NCBI GenBank assembly: GCA_030682475.1
Contig: JAUXOA010000053.1
Span: 1-64,000 of the forward strand
DNA length: 64,000 bases
Source: Rhodoferax sp.
Lineage (GTDB): Bacteria > Pseudomonadota > Gammaproteobacteria > Burkholderiales > Burkholderiaceae_C
Direction: 5' to 3'
The notes beneath the pieces were generated by a model. The model did not search any database and was not told where the DNA came from. It worked only from the letters and a program-made list of their open reading frames with translations. Both the position numbers and the translations under genes were made by a program. Positions 35,020 to 43,806 of the stretch are shown here, piece by piece (position 1 is the stretch's first letter; the number at the start of each line of letters is the position of its first letter).

Positions 35020-36795
35020 ATGACCTTCTCCATTCACGGTCTTGCTGTCGCCCGTGGCATCGCGATCGGGCGCGCAGTGCTGGTGGCATCCAGTCGGGTC
35101 GACGTGGCGCACTATTTCATCGAGGCCTCCCAGATTGAAGCCGAGATTGACCGGATCCGCATGGGGCGCAACGCGGTGGTCGACGAAATTCATCGCCTGC
35201 AGACCAGCATTACCCATATGGGCCCCAAAGAAGCACCCCATGAACTGACTGCGCTGCTGGACGTGCACCTGCTGCTGTTGCAGGATGACGAGCTGATTGG
35301 CGGCGTCAAGCGCTGGATCACGGAGCGCCTGTACAACGCCGAATGGGCGCTGACATCGCAGATGGAAGTAATTGGGCGACAGTTCGACGAAATGGAGGAC
35401 GAATACCTGCGCGAACGCAAGGCCGATCTCGAGCAAATTACTGAAAAAGTGTTGCGCGCCATGAAAGAGGGGGCGACACCCGTCGTACCGCCCTCCAGCC
35501 GTGCCACACGCAAGACCTCGCAACAAGACCTGTTGCTCGGGGACACCGTTGATGTCCCCTTGATCCTGATTGCGCACGACCTGTCACCGGCCGACATGAT
35601 GCAGTTCAAGCAAAGCGTGTTTGCCGGCTTCATTACCGATGTCGGCGGCAAAACCTCGCACACCGCCATCGTCGCGCGCAGCCTGGACATTCCGGCAGTG
35701 GTGGGCGCACGCCTCGCCAGCCAGTTGGTGCGTCAGGATGACTGGGTCATCATCGATGGCGATGCGGGCGTGGTGGTGGTGGACCCTTCGCCCATCATCC
35801 TGGCCGAGTATGGTTTCAAGCAACGCCAGGGCGAACTCGAACGCGGGCGTCTTAGCCGCTTGCTGCACACACCCGCCATCACCCTGGACGGTCAAAAAAT
35901 TGAACTGCTGGCCAACATCGAGATGCCGGAAGACGCGCTCGGCGCCATCAAGGCCGGCGCGGTCGGTGTGGGCCTGTTCCGCAGCGAATTTCTTTTTATG
36001 GGGCGCCAGGGAAAGCTGCCCAATGAAGAAGAGCAGTACCAGGCCTACCGGCGTGCCATCGAAGGTATGCAGGGCTTGCCGGTGACGATCCGCACGGTCG
36101 ATGTCGGCGCTGACAAACCGCTGGACAAGTCTTTGCAGGACGGTTCGCACCTGAACCCGGCCCTGGGTCTGCGCGCCATTCGCTGGAGCCTGGCCGATCC
36201 GGCCATGTTTCTGACGCAGTTGCGGGCGATACTGCGCGCCGCTGCCCATGGCCCGGCGAACCTGCTGATACCGATGCTGGTCCATGGCAGCGAAATCCGC
36301 CAGACTTTTTCCCTGATTGACCATGCCCGCGCCGAGCTGGACAACCGGGGTATTGCCTATGGCCCGCTCAAGATCGGTGCCATGATCGAGATCCCCGCTG
36401 CCGCGCTCACGCTCAAGGTGTTTCTGAAGTATTTTGATTTCCTGTCGATCGGCACCAATGACCTGATCCAGTACACCCTGGCGATCGACCGCACGGATGA
36501 GTCGGTGGCGCATCTGTACGACCCCTTGCATCCGGCGGTGCTGCGGCTGGTGGCCGATACCATCGCCGAATGCCAGGCCCAGGGCAAAGGGGTGAGCGTG
36601 TGTGGCGAGATGGCGGGCGACGTCAGCCTGACCCGCTTGTTGCTGGGCATGGGACTGCGCAGTTTTTCGATGCATCCGGCGCAAATTCTGGCAGTCAAGC
36701 AGGAGGTGCTGCGCGCCGATGCGGGCAAGCTCGCGCCGTGGGCCCAGCAGGTAATGGCCGATGACGAACCAGCCATGCGGATGACCAAGTATTAG
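35020..36795 (+). CDS. ptsI: phosphoenolpyruvate-protein phosphotransferase (Enzyme I)
   Basis: EI takes phosphate from PEP and phosphorylates HPr. I start it at ATG 35020 (MTFSIHGLAVARGIAIG), giving 591 residues, against an upstream frame start that reads through the repeat. The phosphohistidine is His214 in DVGGKTSHTAIVARS, and the C-terminal PEP site shows GTNDLIQYTLAIDR and VSVCGEMAGD. It is the third gene of the EIIA-HPr-EI operon. Its stop overlaps that of the convergent GlcD-type gene. Confidence 0.95.
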   Translation: MTFSIHGLAVARGIAIGRAVLVASSRVDVAHYFIEASQIEAEIDRIRMGRNAVVDEIHRLQTSITHMGPKEAPHELTALLDVHLLLLQDDELIGGVKRWITERLYNAEWALTSQMEVIGRQFDEMEDEYLRERKADLEQITEKVLRAMKEGATPVVPPSSRATRKTSQQDLLLGDTVDVPLILIAHDLSPADMMQFKQSVFAGFITDVGGKTSHTAIVARSLDIPAVVGARLASQLVRQDDWVIIDGDAGVVVVDPSPIILAEYGFKQRQGELERGRLSRLLHTPAITLDGQKIELLANIEMPEDALGAIKAGAVGVGLFRSEFLFMGRQGKLPNEEEQYQAYRRAIEGMQGLPVTIRTVDVGADKPLDKSLQDGSHLNPALGLRAIRWSLADPAMFLTQLRAILRAAAHGPANLLIPMLVHGSEIRQTFSLIDHARAELDNRGIAYGPLKIGAMIEIPAAALTLKVFLKYFDFLSIGTNDLIQYTLAIDRTDESVAHLYDPLHPAVLRLVADTIAECQAQGKGVSVCGEMAGDVSLTRLLLGMGLRSFSMHPAQILAVKQEVLRADAGKLAPWAQQVMADDEPAMRMTKY

Positions 36796-38294
36796 AACCG
36801 GGGCAAATCCGGGTGCGACTGCTGGCCGCCGCGCACCAGTTTTTTGCCATACTCGACACAGCGTTGCAGGGTCGGAATCACCTTGCCGGGGTTGAGCAGG
36901 CCTTTGGCATCAAACGCCCGCTTGACGCCAAACATCTGCTCGTTTTCTTCGATCGAAAACTGCACGCACATGGAGTTGAGTTTCTCCACACCGACGCCGT
37001 GCTCGCCGGTGATGGTGCCGCCCATGGCGACGCTGGTTTCCAGAATTTCGGCACCGAACAATTCACAGCGGCGCAGTTGATCCGGGTCGTTGGCATCAAA
37101 CAAAATCAGCGGGTGCAGGTTGCCGTCACCGGCATGGAACACGTTGGCACAGCGCAAGTTGTATTTTTTCTCCATCTGCTGGATCGCCAGCAGCATGTCG
37201 GCCAGCCGTTTGCGCGGGATGGTGGAGTCCATGCACATGTAGTCCGGGCTGATGCGTCCACTGGCGGGAAAAGCATTCTTGCGGCCGCTCCAGAATTTCA
37301 GCCGCTCGGCCTCATCCCGGCTCACCGCAATCGCTGTCGCACCGTGCTGGCGCAGCACCGCGCCCATGCGGCCAATTTCTTCTTCCACTTCTTCGGGCGT
37401 GCCGTCGCTCTCGCACAGCAAAATCGCCTCGGCGCTGAGGTCGTAGCCGGCGTGCACGTAGTCTTCCACCGCCGCCGTCATGGGCTTGTCCATCATTTCC
37501 AGGCCGGCCGGGATGATGCCGGCCGCAATGATGGCGGCCACCGCGTCGCCCGCTTTGCGGATGTCGTCAAAGCTGGCCATGATGCAGCGCGCCAGTTGCG
37601 GCTTGGGCACCAGCTTGACCGTGACCTCCAGCGCAATCGCCAGCATGCCCTCGGAGCCGATGACGATGCTCAAGCAGTCGAAGCCGGGCGTGTCCAGCGC
37701 GTCAGAGCCGAATTCAACAGCCTCGCCCGCCATCGTGAAGCCCTTGACCTTCAGCACGTTGTGCACCGTCAACCCGTATTTCAGGCAATGCACGCCACCC
37801 GAGTTTTCTGCCACATTGCCGCCAATGGTGCAGGCAATCTGGCTCGACGGGTCCGGCGCGTAGTACAAATCATGCGGTGCCGCGGCCTCGCTGATGGCCA
37901 GGTTGCGCACCCCGCACTGCACCAGCGCGGTACGGCTGACCGGGTCGATCTTGAGGATTTTATTGAACTTGGCCAGCGACAGCGTGACCCCCAGGCGATG
38001 CGGCATGGCCCCACCCGACAAGCCGGTGCCCGCACCGCGCGCCACCACCGGCACCTCCAGCGCGTGGCAGGTGCGCAGCACCGCCTGCACCTGGCTCTCG
38101 GTTTCAGGTAAAACCACCACCAGCGGTCGTTGCCGGTAGGCCGTCAGACCGTCGCATTCATAGGGTGTTGTGTCTTCCCTGTTCCATAGCAGGGCATGAG
38201 GTGGCAAAACGGCCTCCAGCCCCCTGACTATTTGCGCCTGGCGCTCTGTTCTTTGTAGCAGGTCTTGCTGTTCAGGAGAGATGGGTGCATTCAT
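36792..38294 (-). CDS. FAD-linked oxidase, GlcD/D-lactate dehydrogenase type
   Basis: This 500-residue flavoprotein resembles the GlcD subunit of glycolate oxidase and related D-2-hydroxyacid dehydrogenases. The FAD-binding PP-loop VVARGAGTGLSGGAMP, a CTIGGNVAENSGGVHCLKYG segment and the C-terminal FHAGDGNLHPLI and TGEHGVGVEK motifs are clear. I use ATG 38294; a GTG four codons upstream is possible. glcE and glcF are not adjacent, so substrate and electron acceptor are unknown. The 38307-38460 gap upstream has no gene. Confidence 0.88.
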   Translation of the reverse strand: MNAPISPEQQDLLQRTERQAQIVRGLEAVLPPHALLWNREDTTPYECDGLTAYRQRPLVVVLPETESQVQAVLRTCHALEVPVVARGAGTGLSGGAMPHRLGVTLSLAKFNKILKIDPVSRTALVQCGVRNLAISEAAAPHDLYYAPDPSSQIACTIGGNVAENSGGVHCLKYGLTVHNVLKVKGFTMAGEAVEFGSDALDTPGFDCLSIVIGSEGMLAIALEVTVKLVPKPQLARCIMASFDDIRKAGDAVAAIIAAGIIPAGLEMMDKPMTAAVEDYVHAGYDLSAEAILLCESDGTPEEVEEEIGRMGAVLRQHGATAIAVSRDEAERLKFWSGRKNAFPASGRISPDYMCMDSTIPRKRLADMLLAIQQMEKKYNLRCANVFHAGDGNLHPLILFDANDPDQLRRCELFGAEILETSVAMGGTITGEHGVGVEKLNSMCVQFSIEENEQMFGVKRAFDAKGLLNPGKVIPTLQRCVEYGKKLVRGGQQSHPDLPRF

Positions 38295-38460
38295 GGTGGA
38301 TTCCACGCGTCAATTAAATAATGGGTCCAACTGTGGGGTGAAGTGGCAGCGGCTGGTGTGAGGAATTTTTCAAATAGCCGTGAAAACAAAAAGGCCAGCA
38401 GATTAATAGCTAATTGGGCTGTGTTTGCAGGGGCTAGAGGGCGGCTTCATGCCTGTACCT

Positions 38461-39333
38461 TCACACCACACTCTTTTTTAACCAATCCGCAAACGCCGCG
38501 CACTCCCAGCGGTCCATCATGCCGGTGCGCCAGCACAGGTAGTGCGCATGCGGGCTGGGTACGCTGAGGTCATACAAACGCACCAGCGAGCCATGTTCCA
38601 ACCAGGGGGCGCCCAGTTTCAGGCGAACCAGTGCCACCCCCATGCCGGCTGCCGCCGCATCGCACATCAGGCCAATGTCGTTGAACTGCGAGCCGTCAAC
38701 CGGTTCCGGCCAATCCAGATCGTTGGCGGCGAACCAGGTGCGCCAGGGCTCCAGCGGGCTGCGCAAGAGGCTCTCCCCTTCCAGATCCTGTGGCACCACA
38801 AAAGGCCCGTGTTCTCGCACATAAGCGGGCGAGGCCAGGGGCGTTACCTCGTCCTTGAGCAGGCACACATGCTCCACGTCGGCATAGCGGCCGCTGCCAA
38901 AACGGATCATCAGGTCCGCGTCTTCCGCCACCACGTCGAGCAGGGGGATAGACACCTGCAGCGTCAGGTCAATCTCGGGATAGGCCTCGGTGAACTGGCG
39001 CAGGCGCGGGATGAGGATGGAGCGTGCAAACGTGGGCGTCACGGCGAGGCGCAGTTTGCGCTTGCCGGGGGCGTTGGCCGAGCTGGGGAATTTTTGCAGC
39101 ATGACCAGCCCCTCGCGGACATGCGCCAGGTACGCGCTGCCCTCGGTGGTGAGTGAGAAATCGGCGCGCCCGAACAGCTTGGTGCCGATGATTTGCTCCA
39201 GTTGCTTGACGCGGTGGCTCACGGCGCTGGGCGTCACGCACAGTTCTTCTGAAGTCTGTGTCACGCTGCGCAGACGCGCCAGTGCTTCAAAAGTCAACAG
39301 GCATTGAATCGGGGGGATGCGGGCGGGCGTCAT
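38461..39333 (-). CDS. LysR-family transcriptional regulator (GcvA-like)
   Basis: This 290-residue regulator has an N-terminal winged helix (FEALARLRSVTQTSEELCVT, then PSAVSHRVKQLEQIIG) and a C-terminal substrate-binding fold. The spacing and the VREGLVMLQ linker resemble the GcvA subgroup. Downstream on the same strand is the GlcD-type oxidase gene (167 bp) and divergent is psd, about 50 bp away. Its target and inducer cannot be deduced, although the oxidase gene is a candidate. Confidence 0.87.
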   Translation of the reverse strand: MTPARIPPIQCLLTFEALARLRSVTQTSEELCVTPSAVSHRVKQLEQIIGTKLFGRADFSLTTEGSAYLAHVREGLVMLQKFPSSANAPGKRKLRLAVTPTFARSILIPRLRQFTEAYPEIDLTLQVSIPLLDVVAEDADLMIRFGSGRYADVEHVCLLKDEVTPLASPAYVREHGPFVVPQDLEGESLLRSPLEPWRTWFAANDLDWPEPVDGSQFNDIGLMCDAAAAGMGVALVRLKLGAPWLEHGSLVRLYDLSVPSPHAHYLCWRTGMMDRWECAAFADWLKKSVV

Positions 39334-39384
39334 GCTGCCATTGTCACACTACAATCCCGGCCATTCTTAACTCCGGTACCCGCC

Positions 39385-40239
39385 ATGCCAGACCGTCTTG
39401 CCGTGCTGCCGCAATATTTGATCCCCAAGCAGGCCTTGACGGCTTTGGCGGGGCGGATTGCGCGAGCCCGTGGCGGGAAAATGACCACGCGCCTGATCGA
39501 ATGGTTTGTCGGGCGCTATGGTGTCAATATGAGCGAGGCCGCCAACCCCGATGTGGCCAGTTACCCCAGCTTCAACGAATTTTTCACACGCGCTCTGAAA
39601 GAGGGGGCAAGACCGCTGGCCAACGCCGACCTGATTTGCCCGGTCGATGGCACCATCAGCCAGTTTGGCGCGATTGAGCAAGATCAGCTCTTTCAGGCCA
39701 AGGGCCACCACTACGCCAGCACCGCGCTGGTGGGGGGCGATGCGGCCTTGGCGGCGCAGTTTGACGATGGCAGTTTTGCCACGCTGTATTTGAGCCCGAA
39801 GGACTATCACCGCATCCACATGCCGTGCGATGGGTGCCTGCGCCGCATGATTTATGTGCCCGGCGAACTGTTTTCGGTCAACCCGGCCACTGCCCGGGGC
39901 GTGCCCGGCTTGTTCGCGCGCAATGAACGCGTGGTCTGTGTCTTTGAGTCCGCGCGCGGTCCGTTTGTGCTGGTCCTGGTGGGCGCCACCATTGTCGGCA
40001 GCATGGCCACCGTGTGGCACGGGGTGGTGAACACAGCGCGCGGCCGTGAGGTGCGCGAGTGGCGGTATGACGAGCAGCCGGTCCGGTTGCAGCAGGGCCA
40101 GGAAATGGGCCGTTTTTTACTCGGCTCAACCGTCGTATTGCTGTTTCCGAAAGGCGCGCTGCAGTTCAACCCGGCGTGGGCACCCGGTGGTGCCATCCGG
40201 CTGGGTGAGGCCATGGCCAGCCGAATGGCCCTTATCTGA
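39385..40239 (+). CDS. psd: phosphatidylserine decarboxylase proenzyme
   Basis: Psd makes phosphatidylethanolamine from phosphatidylserine in the inner membrane. I start it at ATG 39385 (MPDRLAVLPQYLIPKQAL), giving 284 residues. The self-cleavage motif LGST is at 246-249 in GRFLLGSTVVLLFPKG; its Ser becomes the pyruvoyl group of the alpha chain. The LSPKDYHRIHMPCDG segment is standard. Its 3' end overlaps convergent purU by 8 bp. Confidence 0.93.
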   Translation: MPDRLAVLPQYLIPKQALTALAGRIARARGGKMTTRLIEWFVGRYGVNMSEAANPDVASYPSFNEFFTRALKEGARPLANADLICPVDGTISQFGAIEQDQLFQAKGHHYASTALVGGDAALAAQFDDGSFATLYLSPKDYHRIHMPCDGCLRRMIYVPGELFSVNPATARGVPGLFARNERVVCVFESARGPFVLVLVGATIVGSMATVWHGVVNTARGREVREWRYDEQPVRLQQGQEMGRFLLGSTVVLLFPKGALQFNPAWAPGGAIRLGEAMASRMALI

Positions 40240-41080
40240 AAATCACTGTTTTGTGGCCGTTCAGCAGCACCCGGTGCTCGCTGTGCCACTTGACCGCACG
40301 GGCCAGTACCTGGCTCTCGGTGTCACGGCCCTGCGCCGTCAGGTCTTCCACCGTTTTGCTGTGGTCCACACGCACCACGTCCTGTTCGATGATCGGGCCT
40401 TCGTCCAGCTCGGCGGTCACGTAGTGGGCGGTGGCGCCCATCAGTTTCACGCCCCGGTCATGCGCCTGGTCGTAGGGCTTGGCGCCTTTGAAGCTGGGCA
40501 GAAACGAGTGGTGGATGTTGATGGCGCGGCCGGAGAGTTTGCGGCACAAGTCGTCGCTCAAGACCTGCATGTAGCGCGCCAGCACCACCAGTTCAGCCGC
40601 TTCACCCTGAATGATTTCATACTGCCTGGCTTCGGCCTGCGGCTTGTTCGCAGCCGTTACCGCAATGTGATGGAACGGCACGTTGTAGCTGGCGGCGAGT
40701 TGGTAAAACTCGCGGTGGTTGGAAATAATGGCGCGAATGTCCAGCGCCAGCAAGCCGCTTTTCCAGCGAAACAGCAGATCGTTGAGGCAATGGCCTGACT
40801 GGCTGACCAGGATCACCGCGCGCATCGGTTGCGCGCGCGCGTGCAGTCGCCACTGCATCTCGTAGGGCCGCGAAAACAAGTTAAGTTGTGTCTTCAGTTC
40901 CTCATGCGTGGCTTGTGCACAGGAAAACTGCACCCGCATGAAAAACAGGCCGGTGTCGGGGTCGTTGTACTGGGCCGCTTCCTCGATATTGCCGCCACGC
41001 TCGAGCAAAAAACCGGACACCGCGTGCACCAGCCCCAGGCGGTCCGGGCAGGACAGGGTCAATATGTAAGCAGGGTTCAT
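40232..41080 (-). CDS. purU: formyltetrahydrofolate deformylase
   Basis: PurU hydrolyses 10-formyl-THF to formate and THF, balancing the one-carbon pool. I start it at ATG 41080 (MNPAYILTLSCPDRLGLVHA), giving 282 residues. An ACT-like regulatory domain occupies the first 80 residues. The catalytic domain shows RAIISNHREFY, the NIHHSFLPSFKGAKPY substrate loop and ELDEGPIIEQDV. The frame stays open for 1.4 kb upstream, but that is the antisense of the aminotransferase gene. Confidence 0.93.
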   Translation of the reverse strand: MNPAYILTLSCPDRLGLVHAVSGFLLERGGNIEEAAQYNDPDTGLFFMRVQFSCAQATHEELKTQLNLFSRPYEMQWRLHARAQPMRAVILVSQSGHCLNDLLFRWKSGLLALDIRAIISNHREFYQLAASYNVPFHHIAVTAANKPQAEARQYEIIQGEAAELVVLARYMQVLSDDLCRKLSGRAINIHHSFLPSFKGAKPYDQAHDRGVKLMGATAHYVTAELDEGPIIEQDVVRVDHSKTVEDLTAQGRDTESQVLARAVKWHSEHRVLLNGHKTVIFR

Positions 41081-41164
41081 AAGGCCTGAATTGTCGCAGG
41101 ACGCCGGCGCAGATGAAACGGTGCCAAAATCAGAGCCCGAACAACTTGCCTGCAGGAAACCGCG

Positions 41165-42505
41165 ATGACAATGCCTGACTTCAATATGGACCACCAGTGG
41201 CTGCCCTTCACCCCCAACCGCAGCTTCAAAAAAGACCCGCGTGTTTTTGTGGCGGCCGATGGCATGCACTTCACCACGCACGACGGCAAAAAAGTCATCG
41301 ACGGCATCTCCAGCCTGTGGTGCGTCGGGGCCGGGCACAATCGCAAACCGATCAACGAAGCGATCAAAAAGCAGCTTGATACGCTGGACTACGCCACCGC
41401 CTTCAATGCCAGCAACGACAAGGCTTTCCAGGCCGCCGAGATGATCGCCGGGATGGCGCCGGGCGACTTGAACAAGGTGCTGTTCTGCAACTCGGGCAGT
41501 GAGGCCGCCGACACCTCCATGAAAGTAGCGCTGGCTTACCACCGCGCGCGCGGCGAAGGGCACCGCAATGTGTTCATTGGCCGCGAGCGGGGCTACCACG
41601 GTGTCGGCTTTGGCGGCATGAGCGTGGGTGGCATTCCTGCCAACCGCAAGGTCTATGGCACGGCGTTGCTGCCGCGCGTGGACCACATGCGCTTTATCCA
41701 TGATCCGGTCAACCACGCCTTTATCAATGGCGTGGAGCAGGACTGGAAGGAAGACATTTTGCTGGAGCTGGAAAACCGCATTTTGCCGCTGCACGATCCG
41801 AGCAATATCGCTGCCGTCATCGTGGAGCCGGTGGCCGGCAGCGCCGGCTGGTATCTGCCGCCCCGGGGCTACCTGAAGCGTCTGCGCGAGATCTGCGACA
41901 AACACGGTATTTTGCTGATTTTTGACGAGGTGATAACCGGTTTTGGTCGCATGGGAACCAACTTTGCGGCCGACTACTACGGCGTGGTGCCCGACATGCT
42001 GAACTTCGCCAAGTGCGTGACCAACGGTGTCATTCCGCTGGGCGGTGTCATTTGCCGCGAGCACCTGTACGACACCATGATGGCGGCCAACGACAAAAGC
42101 CCGGCGCATGCGGTGGAATTTTTCCATGGCTACACCTATTCCGGCCACCCGGTCGCCTGTGCGGCAGCCATTGCTACCCTGAACCTGTTCAAAGAAGAAA
42201 ACCTGTTTGCCCGGGCCGGCGAGATGGGCCGGGTGCTGGGCGACGCCATGCACGCCGCGTGCAAGGGCTTGCCCCATGTCATCGGTATTCGCGCGCTGGG
42301 CAATGCCGCGGCGGTCGAATTGTCTGGCATCCCGGGTCTGCCGGGCAAGCGCGCCTATGACATCTTCATCGAGTGTTTCCACAAGGGCGCACTGGTGCGT
42401 CCGGCGGGTGAATGCCTGGTGATTGCACCGCCCTACATTGTGGAAAAGTCGCACATTGAGCAGCTCGTTGGCACGCTGGCCGATGCGATCAAGAAAAATG
42501 CGTAA
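41165..42505 (+). CDS. omega-amino acid:pyruvate aminotransferase (class III)
   Basis: This 446-residue PLP enzyme belongs to class III aminotransferases and resembles beta-alanine:pyruvate transaminases. It begins with HQWLPFTPNRSFKKDPR and has the SLWCVGAGHNRKPI, FCNSGSEAADTSMKVAL and IFDEVITGFGRMG segments. Lys283 in NFAKCVTNGVIPLGG is the PLP lysine. The enzyme probably transfers amino groups from beta-alanine or other omega-amino acids to pyruvate. It diverges from purU. Confidence 0.87.
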   Translation: MTMPDFNMDHQWLPFTPNRSFKKDPRVFVAADGMHFTTHDGKKVIDGISSLWCVGAGHNRKPINEAIKKQLDTLDYATAFNASNDKAFQAAEMIAGMAPGDLNKVLFCNSGSEAADTSMKVALAYHRARGEGHRNVFIGRERGYHGVGFGGMSVGGIPANRKVYGTALLPRVDHMRFIHDPVNHAFINGVEQDWKEDILLELENRILPLHDPSNIAAVIVEPVAGSAGWYLPPRGYLKRLREICDKHGILLIFDEVITGFGRMGTNFAADYYGVVPDMLNFAKCVTNGVIPLGGVICREHLYDTMMAANDKSPAHAVEFFHGYTYSGHPVACAAAIATLNLFKEENLFARAGEMGRVLGDAMHAACKGLPHVIGIRALGNAAAVELSGIPGLPGKRAYDIFIECFHKGALVRPAGECLVIAPPYIVEKSHIEQLVGTLADAIKKNA

Positions 42506-42514
42506 GCACTGGAC

Positions 42515-43366
42515 TCAAGGCATTTTTTCCGGTGACGGCACGCTGGCTGGCTTGCCCCGGCGCGCGCTGAAATCGGCGCAATAGTCAACCGGCGGGGCTG
42601 GTTTGGCGGGCCAGAACTGATCAAATTCGGCTCTGTTTTTTGCAGCGTCGGGCACTTGTTCTGCATGCAAAAGCACTGTTTTTGCATTGAATCCCGGGGG
42701 CAGGTGCTGCGCTATACCCAAGGTGCGATCGACGTGGCTGCTGCCAGCCAGCAGCAGCACCGTTTTTCCGGGCAAGGCCGCCTTGACCACGGTTTGCGCC
42801 ATGGAAATATCGCGCGCAATCTGGATCCGCGCCATCGGTGCAACCTGGCTTTCAGGCAACAAATTACAGTGGCCCAGGCGGATCCTTTGCTGCTGGGCTT
42901 TCAGCGCCGGGCCCGGCAGAAGCATGTCGAAGACGGGATCGGCCATGGTTTCACGCAGACGCGCGGCGGGCAGGTTGGCACCGACCACCGGCACTCCGGC
43001 GCGCACCGCCGCCATCACGACCGGGCCGTAGACAGTCCAGGACCAGGGCCCACTGTTCCATTGCAGGGCGGCTCGTACCAGGTCTTCGTCGGCATCCGGG
43101 CCCAGCATTTCAGTGGATTGGCCCTGGCTGGCCATCTCCAACGCCAAGGCTGCCAGAGTGCGTTCGGCAGCCAGGGTTTCAACCACGAAGCGGTGGATGC
43201 GCTGGTGATCCGGCGCATCGTGCTGTTCACCCAACAGGATCGCGTCAGCGGGCAACAGTTGCCTGATTTGACCCGGATCGGGATAGCTGGTTTGCGGGGG
43301 GGCGGTGGCGGCGCACCCGATCAAAACAATGACGGCGGCGACAGTCCAGAGACTTGTGACGGTCAT
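42515..43366 (-). CDS. ChaN-family lipoprotein
   Basis: This 283-residue protein has a lipoprotein signal (VAAVIVLIGC, Cys18) and a ChaN-type (DUF399) domain. The DAILLGEQHDAPDHQRIH block with its Glu and His residues, the LALEMASQGQ segment and a late LLAGSSHVDR motif are characteristic. ChaN homologues bind heme and are suggested to act in iron acquisition at the outer membrane. It converges on the aminotransferase gene. Confidence 0.82.
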   Translation of the reverse strand: MTVTSLWTVAAVIVLIGCAATAPPQTSYPDPGQIRQLLPADAILLGEQHDAPDHQRIHRFVVETLAAERTLAALALEMASQGQSTEMLGPDADEDLVRAALQWNSGPWSWTVYGPVVMAAVRAGVPVVGANLPAARLRETMADPVFDMLLPGPALKAQQQRIRLGHCNLLPESQVAPMARIQIARDISMAQTVVKAALPGKTVLLLAGSSHVDRTLGIAQHLPPGFNAKTVLLHAEQVPDAAKNRAEFDQFWPAKPAPPVDYCADFSARRGKPASVPSPEKMP

Positions 43367-43402
43367 CGAAAGGCCTTCGGCAAGTTGCGCGGCGTCGCAG
43401 CG

Positions 43403-43720
43403 TCAGTGAACGACTACCGGGTTCTGCGCCAGCTCGGCGTATTGCTCCAGCGTGTCTTCAACCTCTTCCTGGGTCGGGGTGTTGCGTTGCCAGGCGGAAA
43501 TATGCTGCTGAAACAACTCCGCCCAGGAGCCGTCCAGATACACCTCTTTACCGGCGCGCTTGTCCACAATCTCGAAACCATGGCGCGCCAGCGTGGGTAC
43601 CCGCAGCAGCAGCGCCGGCCCGGCGCGTCCACTGTTCGCATCGGGTGCAGCGTCTGCCGCCACTGCATCGGCCAACATGTGCGTCACAGAGTAGGTGTCA
43701 GAGTCATAAAGCATGTGCAT
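43403..43720 (-). CDS. DUF3567 family protein
   Basis: This 105-residue protein of unknown function matches a Burkholderiales-restricted family. It starts MHMLYDSDTYSVTHML, has HGFEIVDKRAGKEVYLDGSW in the middle and ends with PTQEEVEDTLEQYAELAQNP. It lies in the same direction as ChaN (36 bp upstream of it). No signal peptide or membrane segment is visible. Confidence 0.8.
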   Translation of the reverse strand: MHMLYDSDTYSVTHMLADAVAADAAPDANSGRAGPALLLRVPTLARHGFEIVDKRAGKEVYLDGSWAELFQQHISAWQRNTPTQEEVEDTLEQYAELAQNPVVVH

Positions 43721-43806
43721 GGTGAATTATCCCTTAATCATCCTTTTTGTTCAGGTGGCAACGCAGCGGGCAATTTCAAGGGCATATCCACTTGACGGGC
43801 TGAGGT

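Noticed and set aside
41081-42454. A minus-strand frame open for about 450 codons upstream of purU
   Set aside because: It is the antisense of the class III aminotransferase gene, with low-complexity His/Arg/Val-rich composition and no family resemblance; purU itself starts at 41080.
43015-43230. Short frame opposite and alongside the ChaN gene
   Set aside because: Shadow frame; the ChaN frame has a lipobox and the GEQHDAPDHQ motif.
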